A stretch of 64,000 nucleotides of DNA from Neobacillus sp. SuZ13. Its GTDB lineage: Bacteria; Bacillota; Bacilli; Bacillales; Cytobacillaceae. Position numbers and translations under genes: made by a program. Positions 34,057 through 43,423 of this stretch are shown one piece after another (the stretch's first letter is position 1; every line of letters starts with the position of its first letter). Location of the stretch: contig NZ_CP126107.1 of the NCBI RefSeq assembly GCF_030123365.1, forward strand, positions 4,549,501 through 4,613,500, given 5' to 3'. The notes beneath the pieces are model-generated. The model ran no database searches and was not told the origin of the DNA. It was given only the letters and a program-made list of their open reading frames with translations.

Positions 34057-35379
34057 TCATAAAGAAATTGTTTTATTTTTCAAATATTTAACTAAAAATG
34101 GTTTTACCTCTGAAATAAAATAAAGTGATCCTGTTATGACTAATATGCTATTGTTATCCAGTGATTTTATTTCCTCTGAAAGATACGAACCCCAGTCATC
34201 TATGGCAAGTTTGTTGGCTGAATGGCTGATTTTCAGTAATTCCTCTGCCTTCGCCGCACGCGGAAAATCAAAGCTAACAAAAGTAATTTGTGTAGCAATG
34301 CTATCTAGTTTCCCAATCATCTCGTCCAGCTTTTTATCCGTTAACGCAGCAAAGACAATCTGGATTTTGCGATTTGGATATCGAGTTGATAGTTCGTGTG
34401 TGAGAGCCGTAATCCCTTCCTCATTATGGGCCCCGTCAATGATGACTAATGGACTTTCTGACAGCATTTCAAATCTACCTGGCCAATAAGCCTTCTTTAA
34501 TCCTGCTCGAATTGCTTGTTCGGTTAGGATAAACTCGCCCTTTTGATGCAAAAATTGGGCGGCTATAACAGCAAGAGCGGCATTTTCCGTTTGATGTTGG
34601 CCAATCATGCTGATTTCCAGCTGGTCGAGGGTTTGATACGGTGTAACAACGTTAAAAACTTCTCCCTTCACTAAGGATTTATGGCCGCTAATTAAAAATT
34701 CCTGATTTAGGCGATAAAGTGGTGACTCTTTCATTTGAGCTTGTTCCTCAATGACCTTCAGCGCACCAGGGTGTTTTACAGCTGTAAAAAGGGCCGTATT
34801 CTTTTTAATGATACCTGCTTTTTCAAAGGCGATTTCCTCGTATGTAGACCCAAGGATATTAGTGTGATCTAGCCCAATATTGGTAATGATGGAAGCTAAG
34901 GGTTGAATGATATTGGTAGAATCAAAGCGACCTCCTAACCCTACTTCAAAAATAACGATATCAACCTTATTCAGGCTTGCGAAATAATGAAACGCCATGG
35001 CGGTAATCACTTCAAACTCTGTCGGACCGCCTAATTCTGTCTCTTCTAATTCGTCTGCTAATGGCCGGATGATGTTTGTTAGCTGAAGCAAATCCGCATC
35101 GCTAATTGCTTTGCCGTTAACACTAATTCGTTCATTAAACTGTTCAATATAGGGCGAGGTAAAAGTACCGACCGTATAACCCCCTGCTTCAAGAATCGAA
35201 CGAAGATAGGTAACTGTAGACCCTTTTCCATTGGTGCCGCCAATATGAACGGTCTTCATTTTTGTTTCTGGATGACCCAGTCTATCCATCATCCATTCCA
35301 TCCGCTTTAAACCTGGTTTGATGCCCAGTCTTAACCTTGCATGGATCCATTCTAGGGCTTCTTTATATGTAGTAAACAT
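34057..35379 (-). CDS. folC: Folylpolyglutamate synthase / dihydrofolate synthase
   Basis: FolC (440 aa) adds glutamates to folates. The P-loop is GGTNGKGSTVTYLRS, with TFTSPYIEQFNERI and DGAHNEEGI as further Mur-ligase family motifs. The ATG at 35379 has GGGGTG 6 nt upstream and matches the family start MFTTY; the GTG nine bases earlier is less likely. It follows valS at 75 nt, as in B. subtilis. Confidence 0.96.
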   Translation of the reverse strand: MFTTYKEALEWIHARLRLGIKPGLKRMEWMMDRLGHPETKMKTVHIGGTNGKGSTVTYLRSILEAGGYTVGTFTSPYIEQFNERISVNGKAISDADLLQLTNIIRPLADELEETELGGPTEFEVITAMAFHYFASLNKVDIVIFEVGLGGRFDSTNIIQPLASIITNIGLDHTNILGSTYEEIAFEKAGIIKKNTALFTAVKHPGALKVIEEQAQMKESPLYRLNQEFLISGHKSLVKGEVFNVVTPYQTLDQLEISMIGQHQTENAALAVIAAQFLHQKGEFILTEQAIRAGLKKAYWPGRFEMLSESPLVIIDGAHNEEGITALTHELSTRYPNRKIQIVFAALTDKKLDEMIGKLDSIATQITFVSFDFPRAAKAEELLKISHSANKLAIDDWGSYLSEEIKSLDNNSILVITGSLYFISEVKPFLVKYLKNKTISL

Positions 35380-35454
35380 CCGTGACACCCCATCTTTTTG
35401 TATGTGTAATAAAGATGAGACGACTCCATTGCTGGACTCGCCTCACCATTTAGT

Positions 35455-38097
35455 TTACCCTCTTAATTCTTTAATTCGTGCTTCCACAATCGCTCTCTTC
35501 TCACGATAATCACTTTCTTTTGCCCGCTCTTCAGCTACAACACTTTCTGGGGCTTTTTTCATGAAGCCTTCATTGCCTAGTTTCTTCTGAACTCGTTCAA
35601 CTTCTTTATTTAAGCGGTCGAATTCTTTCTCGAGACGAGTAATTTCTTCGTCAATGTTAATCAAGCCTGCAAGTGGCAAGATGATTTCAACGCCAGTAAT
35701 AACAGCTGTCATGGCTTTTTCTGGTGTTTCAAGTTCCACACCCATTTGCAATTCTTCAGGATTGCAGAAACGTTCAATATAACTGCGGTTATTCTCAAGC
35801 GATTTAAGAACTGTTTCATCCTTCGCTTTCACTAGCATTTTGATTTTCTTACTCATTGGTGTGTTTACTTCAGCACGAATATTCCGGACAGAACGAATCA
35901 TTTCCATGAGCAGTTTCATTTCTTGGGCTGCTTGGTCATCAGAAAGAGCTGGATTTACTTCAGGCCACTGTGCCGTCGTAATCGATTCTCCTCGATGTGG
36001 AAGGTTTTGCCAAATTTCCTCGGTGATAAAAGGCATGAATGGATGTAACAAACGCATCGTTTGATCCAATACATGTGCTAGAATCGAACGAGTGGTTTTC
36101 TTTGCAGCTTCATCTTCACCATATAATGGCAATTTCGCCATTTCAATATACCAATCACAGAAGTCATCCCAAATGAAGTTGTACAGGGCACGGCCCACTT
36201 CCCCGAATTCATAGCGGTCAGAAAGACGTGTCACATGTTCAATCGTTTCATTTAAGCGTGTTAGAATCCACTTGTCAGCAACAGATTTTTCGCCGCTAAA
36301 ATCAATTTCATCATAGGTCATGCCATCCATATTCATTAACGCAAAGCGGGAAGCATTCCAAATTTTATTGGCAAAGTTCCAAGTCGACTCTACTTTTTCG
36401 AAACTGAAGCGTAAATCCTGCCCTGGAGAACTTCCTGTTGAAAGGAAATATCTTAGCGCATCAGCACCGTATTTTTCAATAACATCCATTGGGTCTACGC
36501 CGTTTCCAAGTGATTTACTCATTTTGCGACCTTGCTCATCACGAACAAGCCCGTGGATGAGAACATCTTTAAATGGACGCTCTCCTGTAAACTCGATACT
36601 TTGGAAAATCATACGGGATACCCAGAAGAAGATAATATCATAGCCAGTCACTAACACATCGGTTGGGAAGTAACGCTTGAAATCGGCTGCTTCAGTATTC
36701 GGCCAGCCCATCGTTGAAAACGGCCATAATGCCGAACTGAACCAAGTATCTAGAACGTCCTTATCCTGTTCCCAGTTCTCTGCATCTGCAGGTGCTTCTG
36801 TTCCTACATATACCTCACCTGTTTGCTTGTGGTACCAAGCAGGGATTCGGTGACCCCACCAAAGCTGTCTCGAAATACACCAGTCACGAATATTTTCCAT
36901 CCAGCGCAGGTAGGTTTTTTCAAAGCGGTCTGGAACAAAGTTTACTTTCGCCTCTTTATCTTGCAGAGCAATCGCTTCATCTGCGAGCGGCTGCATTTTA
37001 ACAAACCATTGTGTAGAAAGATACGGTTCAACTACTGCTCCGCTTCGCTCGGAGTGACCTACGGAGTGAGGATGCTCTTCAATTTTGAAAAGAACACCTT
37101 GTTCCTGCAGATCTTTCACGATTTGCTTGCGGCATTCGAAACGGTCTAAACCTTTATATTTGCCGGCTTTATCATTCATCGAGCCATCTTCGTTCATAAC
37201 AAGAATACGTTCTAAGTTATGACGATTACCAAGTTCAAAGTCGTTTGGGTCATGGGCAGGTGTAATTTTAACCGCACCCGATCCGAATTCCATATCGACA
37301 TAATCATCAGCAACAATTGGAATTTCGCGGCCAACGATTGGGAGAATCACATTTTTGCCAATCAGGTGCTTGTAACGATCATCTTCTGGATGAACGGCTA
37401 CCGCAGTATCCCCTAGCATTGTTTCCGGACGGGTTGTCGCCACTTCGATATGTCCAGAACCATCAGCAAGTGGATAGCTCATATGATAAAATGCACCTTG
37501 AACATCTTTATAAATAACTTCGATATCTGATAGAGCTGTTTTGGTGGATGGGTCCCAGTTAATAATATATTCCCCGCGGTAAATGAGACCTTTTTTATAA
37601 AGGGTAACAAATACCTCTTTAACGGCATCAGATAAACCTTCATCAAGTGTGAAACGCTCACGGCTGTAATCTAAGCCTAAGCCTAGTTTTGACCACTGCT
37701 GGCGGATATGAGAAGCATACTCTTCCTTCCACTTCCATGTTTCCTCAACGAATTTTTCTCTGCCTAAATCGTAGCGGCTTTTACCTTCGTTCCGAAGTTT
37801 TTCCTCTACCTTTGCTTGGGTAGCAATTCCCGCATGGTCCATCCCTGGTAACCAAAGAACATCATACCCCTGCATCCGCTTCATACGGGTTACGATATCT
37901 TGAAGAGTCGTATCCCAAGCATGGCCTAAATGAAGTTTCCCCGTTACGTTTGGCGGCGGGATGACAACCGTGTATGGTTGCTTACTTTCATCATCTTTTG
38001 CTTCGAAAAATTTACCTTGCAGCCACCATTCATAACGACCTTTTTCAATCGTTTGTGGATCGTATTTTGTAGGCATTGTTAGTTCCTTTGTTTCCAT
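35455..38097 (-). CDS. valS: Valyl-tRNA synthetase
   Basis: ValS (880 aa) charges tRNA-Val. Class I motifs are PPNVTGKLHLGHAWD (HIGH) and RKMSKSLGNG (KMSKS). The editing domain is at about residues 190-340 (TTRPETMLGDTAVAVHPED). The anticodon-binding domain and a C-terminal coiled-coil arm follow (EEITRLEKEFDRLNKEVERVQKKL). The ATG has AAAGGAGG upstream. A T-box leader precedes it. Confidence 0.98.
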   Translation of the reverse strand: METKELTMPTKYDPQTIEKGRYEWWLQGKFFEAKDDESKQPYTVVIPPPNVTGKLHLGHAWDTTLQDIVTRMKRMQGYDVLWLPGMDHAGIATQAKVEEKLRNEGKSRYDLGREKFVEETWKWKEEYASHIRQQWSKLGLGLDYSRERFTLDEGLSDAVKEVFVTLYKKGLIYRGEYIINWDPSTKTALSDIEVIYKDVQGAFYHMSYPLADGSGHIEVATTRPETMLGDTAVAVHPEDDRYKHLIGKNVILPIVGREIPIVADDYVDMEFGSGAVKITPAHDPNDFELGNRHNLERILVMNEDGSMNDKAGKYKGLDRFECRKQIVKDLQEQGVLFKIEEHPHSVGHSERSGAVVEPYLSTQWFVKMQPLADEAIALQDKEAKVNFVPDRFEKTYLRWMENIRDWCISRQLWWGHRIPAWYHKQTGEVYVGTEAPADAENWEQDKDVLDTWFSSALWPFSTMGWPNTEAADFKRYFPTDVLVTGYDIIFFWVSRMIFQSIEFTGERPFKDVLIHGLVRDEQGRKMSKSLGNGVDPMDVIEKYGADALRYFLSTGSSPGQDLRFSFEKVESTWNFANKIWNASRFALMNMDGMTYDEIDFSGEKSVADKWILTRLNETIEHVTRLSDRYEFGEVGRALYNFIWDDFCDWYIEMAKLPLYGEDEAAKKTTRSILAHVLDQTMRLLHPFMPFITEEIWQNLPHRGESITTAQWPEVNPALSDDQAAQEMKLLMEMIRSVRNIRAEVNTPMSKKIKMLVKAKDETVLKSLENNRSYIERFCNPEELQMGVELETPEKAMTAVITGVEIILPLAGLINIDEEITRLEKEFDRLNKEVERVQKKLGNEGFMKKAPESVVAEERAKESDYREKRAIVEARIKELRG

Positions 38098-38534
38098 TTT
38101 TGTTCCTCCTTTGATTCCTTTTCAACATAAAAAACCCCATCGTCATAAAAGGACGAATGGAGTTTGCTTCGCGGTACCACCTTTTTTCCAATCAAAAAAC
38201 TGATTGGCACTTATGTAGATAACGGATTTAGTCCGTCTTCAACTAATAGGATTCTATTGATCCGTTCGCAGAAGAAGCTCGTGGGCGACCTTCCGACTGT
38301 CTGCTTAGGAAATCTTGCAGCTATTGATTTCCCTCTCTATAAAGCAGGTTTATATCGTACTCTTCCCTGTCGTTGCTTAATAATTAAATTATATTGTTAT
38401 ACTACCGAAAAAAAGGGTTTGACGTCAATAATGATAACCACTTTTTTTATTTTTTATACTATATGCTTCTTTTTTGGAGAATTCTCCGCTCTTGTGGAAT
38501 ATACATAAAGAAAATAAAAAAGGGGGGGTTTTTG
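38098..38534. other. Intergenic region valS - small membrane protein gene
   Basis: This 437-nt region holds the valS T-box leader (38125-38395, minus) and, beyond it, about 140 nt of AT-rich divergent promoter DNA for valS and the plus-strand small gene at 38535. TATAAC/TATAAT stretches near 38390-38405 on the minus strand could be -10 elements, but I cannot fix the -35. Confidence 0.7.
38125..38395 (-). promoter_or_regulatory. T-box riboswitch of valS
   Basis: On the minus strand the T-box core AAGGTGGTACCGCG (complement of 38172-38185) binds the uncharged tRNA acceptor end. It is followed by a terminator hairpin (ACTCCATTCGTC/GACGATGGGGT, then a T run) at 38127-38164. Upstream, Stem I shows AGAGTACGA and a long distal arm (CTGCTT...GGAAATC pairing with GATTTCC...AAGCAG). 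A candidate Val specifier GUC is at 38287-38289, in GGAAGGTCGCC. Uncharged tRNA-Val would allow read-through into valS. Confidence 0.9.
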
Positions 38535-38726
38535 GTGAAGAGAAATTTGAATAAGTTTAAATACCAACCCTGGTTTCGGACTTGTCGGAGGGTTGCAGCG
38601 CAATTAGTTATTCCGTTTGTGGTCTTCCAATTCATTCGAACACTAATCATTCCAACATTCTTTGATATCGTCTTATTAACTTTATTTGTCGCGATTGCTG
38701 TGTCGATCTATTTTGAAATCGTATAG
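38535..38726 (+). CDS. Small membrane protein, 63 aa, unknown function
   Basis: The GTG at 38535 follows AGGGGGGG by 6-7 nt and opens a 63-aa protein: a basic N-terminus (KRNLNKFKYQPWFRTCRRVAA), then two hydrophobic segments (LVIPFVVFQFIRTLIIP and IVLLTLFVAIAVSIYFEIV). A terminator-like hairpin follows. I believe similar small proteins occur beside valS/ysxE in other bacilli, but I cannot name a family. The open frame runs further upstream, without a ribosome binding site there. Confidence 0.65.
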   Translation: MKRNLNKFKYQPWFRTCRRVAAQLVIPFVVFQFIRTLIIPTFFDIVLLTLFVAIAVSIYFEIV

Positions 38727-38766
38727 GGAGCCCTTGTAGCAAGGTTACTGCTGCTGGGCTCCTTCT
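38727..38766 (+). terminator. Terminator after the 63-aa gene
   Basis: GGAGCCC/GGGCTCC arms with a 22-nt loop are followed by TTCTTTT on the plus strand. It overlaps the end of the convergent ysxE gene. Confidence 0.6.
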
Positions 38767-39779
38767 TTTGCTGCTGCCTGCGCATCAATCTCGGTCATTC
38801 TCATGACGACATACTCTGAATTTTTCAAATGCCAGTAGCGGTGCTGCAGCTGGCGTACATATTTTAACTCATTTTTGGGACGCTGCTTCCGATAGTAGCT
38901 TTCTGCTACTTGGATGATTGGAATCGGGAGCGCTAAATAGCTGAAGAATAATAATTTTTCGTCGGCTCTAAATGGAAAGTATTTAAAATAATGATATACC
39001 CAATCGACGGCTGTATCGCTTCGCTTTGGATTAGTGTTTAAGGCTCTTGATAAATATGGCAGGAGATCATGGATCGGTGAGCCATAGCGGGCATTCTCAA
39101 AGTTTATAAAATATCCATATCCTTTATCATCATATAAAAAATGCTCGGGTGACAATTTTCCGTGCGTGATCACCATACGCGCCTTTTCATTGTCTTTCGT
39201 TTTTTCATACCATTCTTCAAATTTGGTTTTCGAGAATTTCAGCGCTTGGCTGATTTCATTGTAGTAGAGGCAATATAGCAATTCGAACGGCGACATGTAG
39301 GTCTTTTTTTCACATTCGTCGATGAAGCCATCGAGAAATTCCTGTTGTTTTTCATGCTGTTGAAGAGTCTTTTCATAGTGCTCGGTTCTTTCTTCTTTAT
39401 TCATGGTGATTTCTTTGGCGGATAGAGTATGAAGGCGTGCTAGTTCACGAAAGAGCTGTTGATTTCTATGCTCACGGTCTTCCTTTTGTTCATTTGACAT
39501 CCATGGCATTAAGTAATAGAGATTATTTTCATGTAAAACTGCATACCTGCCGTCCATGGTAGGATAAATTGGAACGATACGGTTAAAGCCTTTTTGGTAA
39601 AGAAGATGGACATGGCGAATGAAATCTGTCCCAGCCGACGGGTCAATTTTTTTTAAAGCAAAGGTTCCTTTATTTGAATAAACCTTGAGGACGCTGCCAA
39701 AATCCTCTACAAATTGAGGTTCAACAAGATATTGTTTTAAGATCGGTGCAAGTGTGGCTAGATGATTGGAGCTATTCAT
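38745..39779 (-). CDS. ysxE: Spore coat-associated kinase-fold protein YsxE
   Basis: YsxE (344 aa) belongs to the CotS/YutH/YsxE group of spore coat proteins with a protein-kinase-like fold. The catalytic-loop equivalent is ITHGKLSPEHFLYDD, where the usual Asp of HGD is Lys. NFENARYGSPIHDLLPYLSRAL stands at the metal-binding position with Asn-Phe-Glu instead of DFD. Loss of these residues suggests a pseudokinase. In B. subtilis it is next to spoVID, as here. Confidence 0.88.
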   Translation of the reverse strand: MNSSNHLATLAPILKQYLVEPQFVEDFGSVLKVYSNKGTFALKKIDPSAGTDFIRHVHLLYQKGFNRIVPIYPTMDGRYAVLHENNLYYLMPWMSNEQKEDREHRNQQLFRELARLHTLSAKEITMNKEERTEHYEKTLQQHEKQQEFLDGFIDECEKKTYMSPFELLYCLYYNEISQALKFSKTKFEEWYEKTKDNEKARMVITHGKLSPEHFLYDDKGYGYFINFENARYGSPIHDLLPYLSRALNTNPKRSDTAVDWVYHYFKYFPFRADEKLLFFSYLALPIPIIQVAESYYRKQRPKNELKYVRQLQHRYWHLKNSEYVVMRMTEIDAQAAAKEGAQQQ

Positions 39780-39849
39780 GAAAACTCAACTCTCTTTCCA
39801 ATGGAAAAGCGTAATCGCCACTTGGAGGGCGATATTTCTTCATGAAAAG

Positions 39850-39886
39850 AAGGTGAGCAGGTCAAAAGAACCCGCTCATCTCTTTT
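39850..39886 (-). terminator. Terminator after spoVID
   Basis: An 11-bp stem with G-U pairs (GATGAGCGGGT/ACCTGCTCACC) and a 6-nt loop is followed by TTCTTTTC on the minus strand. Confidence 0.65.
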
Positions 39887-39888
39887 AG

Positions 39889-41139
39889 TTATTTTTTTGC
39901 AAAGCTGCTAGGAATATATAATACTTGACCTTCGTATACATCTTGATTGATTTCAAGATTGTTGACTCGAAGGAGGTTTTGTACGGATACATCATATCGA
40001 TCTGCTACGCTGCTCACGGTATCTCCCTTTTGGACGATGCAAATCTTAACTCTTGCTTGATCCGCATTATCATCCTTTCGAGCAAAGAACTCGGTTAACG
40101 TCATGCTTTTCTTTTTGGCCGCTTTTTTCTTTTTAATATTCTTTGGTGGTTCTTCCTCCGGTGACGAAGAGCTTTCTTCTACCTGACTGACTTCCTCTTC
40201 AACATGCTCTGCTGGTTGTGGTTCTGCTTCAACACCGACCCCTTGCACTGGCTCTGGCTGGCTTGCTTCACTTCTTTCTTCCTGGAAAAACCACGCTGGC
40301 TGACTAGCTTCACTTTTTACTTCTTCTACATCCCAAGATGAATGGTACCCTTCATTTCTTGCTTCTTGGTATTCCCATGATGGTTGGTTTTCCTGATTTC
40401 TGGCCTCTTGTAACTCCCATGTTGGTTGGATTTCTTCATTTCTTGCTTCCTGTAAATCCCATGTAGGTTCGTTTTCCTCTTCTTCAATTTCTTCCTGCGG
40501 CTGGTAATTGAAGGTAGGAAATTTAGGTAAAACTTCTACACTCTCTTCTTCTTGCTGTTTTCTTGCCTCTGCTTCAAATAAGAAGTTATCTTGGTAACTG
40601 CTTTGAACTGTTTCCAATTCAACTTCTACTTCCTCTACATCTTCATATTCAGATTCAGCACGATGGACGACCTCAATTTCAGTAGCCTCTTCCTGCGGTT
40701 GTTGTTGTTCGGTGGCATATAAGCCGCTAATCGTTAGTTCTGCTGCCAGCTTCAGGCAGCTGCGTTCAGGAATCGAATAGTCAAACGATTCAACGAGAAC
40801 ATCAATATCGTAAATACTCTGTATCCGATTATTTGGGATGGTGATGTCGACAGGGAATCGGTGCGAAAATTCACAGGTTCCTTCCTCCCGGTTATCGACC
40901 CTTTCCACAAACTTTTGTGATGTTACACCTTCTTCTTCGTTTTCACTGTTAGTTTCGTAACTTTTATATTCGCCTGTGAGTTCGAGCGAACCTCTTATGG
41001 TTACGTACTGGTCGTTTTCCTGGATGGTAATGTCCGGGTCTAAAGAGATGGAAATAAGCTCTTCGACTTCCTGTCCTTTTCTAAACCACAAAGACTCCTC
41101 CAAGGAAAAGCGTAGGCACGATTGGTTCTCTTGGGACAA
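39889..41139 (-). CDS. spoVID: Spore encasement protein SpoVID
   Basis: SpoVID (416 aa) drives coat encasement and binds SafA and SpoIVA. The conserved N-terminal domain (about 1-175) has LRFSLEESLWFRKGQEVEEL and FPVDITIPNNRI. A long acidic Glu/Gln-rich linker follows, including several copies of an ARNEEIQPTWELQE-like unit (about residues 225-300). The C-terminal LysM domain starts ICIVQKGDTVSSVADRYDVS. The TTG at 41139 lies 7 nt after AAGGAGG and restores the family N-terminus, so I prefer it to the ATG nine codons upstream, which has no such site. Confidence 0.92.
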   Translation of the reverse strand: MSQENQSCLRFSLEESLWFRKGQEVEELISISLDPDITIQENDQYVTIRGSLELTGEYKSYETNSENEEEGVTSQKFVERVDNREEGTCEFSHRFPVDITIPNNRIQSIYDIDVLVESFDYSIPERSCLKLAAELTISGLYATEQQQPQEEATEIEVVHRAESEYEDVEEVEVELETVQSSYQDNFLFEAEARKQQEEESVEVLPKFPTFNYQPQEEIEEEENEPTWDLQEARNEEIQPTWELQEARNQENQPSWEYQEARNEGYHSSWDVEEVKSEASQPAWFFQEERSEASQPEPVQGVGVEAEPQPAEHVEEEVSQVEESSSSPEEEPPKNIKKKKAAKKKSMTLTEFFARKDDNADQARVKICIVQKGDTVSSVADRYDVSVQNLLRVNNLEINQDVYEGQVLYIPSSFAKK

Positions 41140-41300
41140 AGCGACTCCTCCTTTCGTTTCCTTCACGCAAAATCACTATGTCACTTACACTCTATGACCC
41201 AAGGGCTTTTTTTATGATAAAAAGTGTTGTTTTGAGTGGAAAAGAAATGTAGTTTTCGTGTTTAGAGATTTGGATGAGGTTTTTATGTTTTTAGGAGAGG

Positions 41301-42015
41301 AGGGGATTTCGCCAAGTTGAGTGGGGATTTCGCCGGTTTACTTGATTATTTCGCCTAACTGGGACTTTATTTCGCCAACTATGATCTTTTTTTCGCCTAA
41401 ACTCTAAATTATTTCGCCAAACAGCTTTTTAGTTACCTATTTTAATGACTGCTCAGGCCTCGATCGCTGTATTATCTGGGAATCTTGCTTTTACTAGGAG
41501 GCGGAGGGGGATTTCGCCAAGTTGAGTGGGGATTTCGCCGGTTTACTTGATTATTTCTCCTAACTGGGACTTTATTTCGCCAACTTTGATCATTATTTCG
41601 CCTAAACTCCAATCAATTTCGCCAAACAGCTTTTTAAGTTACCTATTTTAATGACTGCTCAGGCCTCGATCGCTGTATTATCTGGGAATCTTGCTTTTAC
41701 TAGGATGCGGAGGGGGATTTCGCCAAGTTGAGTGGGGATTTCGCCGGTTAACTTGATTATTTCGCCAAAATGGAACTTTATTTCGCCAACTATGATCTTT
41801 TTCTCGCCTAAACTCTAAACTATTTCGCCAAACAGCTCTTTAGTTACCTATTTTAATGACTGCTCAGGCCCCGACCGCTGTATTATCTGGGGGTCTGCCT
41901 TTACTAGGAGGCGGGGGATTTCGCCGAATCCCTATATTATGTCGCCTAACCGAAACTTTTTTTCGCCAAACTTTGACAATTATTCCGCCAAAACTCCAAT
42001 TTATTTCGCCAAACC
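41301..42015. repeat. About 205-bp tandem macro-repeat with about 23 TTTCGCC motifs
   Basis: Three near-identical copies begin at about 41301, 41506 and 41711 (period 205-206), and a diverged fourth begins near 41911. Each copy carries six (A)TTTCGCC motifs at about 19-24-bp spacing, followed by a constant block (TTAATGACTGCTCAGGCC, ...CTGTATTATCTGGG). Some motifs are mutated (TTTCTCC, TTCTCGCC, TGTCGCC, TTCCGCC). On the sense of the flanking genes the motif reads GGCGAAA. Confidence 0.93.
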
Positions 42016-42078
42016 CATTTATTAACCTTCCTCTTCACACAGACTGGCCCAACAACAAATAAAGCTTCTAACCATACA

Positions 42079-42106
42079 AAAAACACCCACCAAACCAGGT
42101 GGGTGC
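42079..42106 (-). terminator. Terminator of the heme operon after hemL
   Basis: CACCCACC/GGTGGGTG (8 bp, 6-nt loop) is followed by a T run on the minus strand. Confidence 0.9.
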
Positions 42107-42117
42107 CAAGAAATAGT

Positions 42118-43404
42118 TTATTTAAGTTTCGAGAAGGCAATCTCAGCTGCACGGATAGTTTTTTCGATATCCTCATCGGAGTGCTCTGTTGATAAGAACA
42201 AGCCTTCAAATTGTGATGGCGGTAAGAAGATCCCTTGAAGTGCCATCTCACGATAATATGCTGCGAAGAATTCCAAGTTGGATGATTTCGCTACATCATA
42301 ATTAATTACAGCTTCATTAGTAAAGAAGAAGCCAATCATTGAACCTGCACGGTTAAATGTGATTGGAACATCATATTTTTCAGCAGCTGCCTTGAAACCT
42401 TTTTCCAATAGATCACCCTTACGGATAAATTCTTCATAATGCTCTGGAGTTAATTGGCTAAGTGTTTCATAACCTGCTGTCATCGCAAGTGGGTTACCAG
42501 AAAGAGTACCCGCTTGATAGATTGGACCGCTTGGGGCAATCTGCTTCATGATTTCTGCTTTACCACCATAGGCTCCAACCGGAAGTCCGCCCCCGATTAC
42601 TTTACCAAGACAAGTGATATCAGGAGTGATATTGAAATAACCTTGAGCACAGTTATAACCCACACGGAAGCCTGTCATAACTTCATCAAAAATTAGCAAT
42701 GAACCGTTCGCTGACGTTATCTCACGTAAACCTTCTAAGAATCCAGGAAGCGGTGGAACCAGCCCCATGTTCCCAGCAACAGGTTCAACAATGATACATG
42801 CAATATCATCACCGTATTGTTCAAATGCATATCTTACGCCTTCAAGGTCATTGTAAGCGACTGTAATGGTATTTGAGGCTACCCCTTCAGGTACACCTGG
42901 GCTGTCTGGCAAACCAAGTGTAGCCACTCCAGAACCGGCCTTAATCAACAAGGAATCCCCATGACCGTGGTAACAGCCTTCAAATTTCAAAATCTTGTTC
43001 CGGCCTGTATATCCTCTAGCTAAGCGAAGGGCACTCATCGTCGCTTCTGTTCCTGAGGATACCATTCGAATGACTTCAATGGATGGGACACGTTCAATCA
43101 CAAGATTAGCAAGTTTATTCTCCATTAATGTCGGTGCACCGAAACTTGTTCCAAGTTCAGCTACCTTTTTCAAGCCTTCTACTACACGGTCATTCGTATG
43201 ACCAAGGATGAGCGGTCCCCATGAAAGGACGTAGTCAATGTATTCATTGCCATCAATATCATAGATTTTTGACCCTTTTCCTCGTTCCATGAAAATCGGG
43301 TCCATATTTACTGATTTAAAAGCACGTACCGGACTATTTACTCCGCCAGGCATAATAGCTTGGGCTTCTTTAAATGCTTCTATCGACTTTGTATACGAAC
43401 GCAT
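42118..43404 (-). CDS. hemL: Glutamate-1-semialdehyde 2,1-aminomutase
   Basis: HemL (428 aa) is a PLP enzyme converting glutamate-1-semialdehyde to 5-aminolevulinate. The PLP site shows LLIFDEVMTGFRVG and the Schiff-base lysine in TCLGKVIGGGLPVGAYGG; MVSSGTEATMSALRLARG binds the phosphate. The ATG at 43404 follows AGAGGGA by 7 nt and gives MRSYTKSIEAF; the frame opens six codons earlier. It is the last gene of hemAXCDBL. Confidence 0.97.
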   Translation of the reverse strand: MRSYTKSIEAFKEAQAIMPGGVNSPVRAFKSVNMDPIFMERGKGSKIYDIDGNEYIDYVLSWGPLILGHTNDRVVEGLKKVAELGTSFGAPTLMENKLANLVIERVPSIEVIRMVSSGTEATMSALRLARGYTGRNKILKFEGCYHGHGDSLLIKAGSGVATLGLPDSPGVPEGVASNTITVAYNDLEGVRYAFEQYGDDIACIIVEPVAGNMGLVPPLPGFLEGLREITSANGSLLIFDEVMTGFRVGYNCAQGYFNITPDITCLGKVIGGGLPVGAYGGKAEIMKQIAPSGPIYQAGTLSGNPLAMTAGYETLSQLTPEHYEEFIRKGDLLEKGFKAAAEKYDVPITFNRAGSMIGFFFTNEAVINYDVAKSSNLEFFAAYYREMALQGIFLPPSQFEGLFLSTEHSDEDIEKTIRAAEIAFSKLK

Positions 43405-43423
43405 ACCGTTCCCTCTTTTCAAA

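Larger units (their letters stand above)
41140..42117. other. Long intergenic region spoVID-hemL with a large tandem repeat
   Basis: This 978-nt gap contains the spoVID promoter side (41140-41300), the TTTCGCC repeat region (41301-42015) and the hemL terminator (42079-42106). No credible gene is present; open frames such as 41856-42062 run through repeats. Confidence 0.85.

Noticed and set aside
38394..38534. N-terminal extension of the 63-aa membrane protein
   Set aside because: This part lies in promoter-like AT-rich DNA, lacks a ribosome binding site, and AGGGGGGG precedes the GTG at 38535.
41301..42015. CRISPR array
   Set aside because: The conserved core is only 7-8 bp, the spacers are themselves repeated in the 205-bp units, and no cas gene is near.
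41856..42062. 68-codon plus-strand frame in the TTTCGCC region
   Set aside because: It runs through decayed repeat units and has no ribosome binding site or family features.
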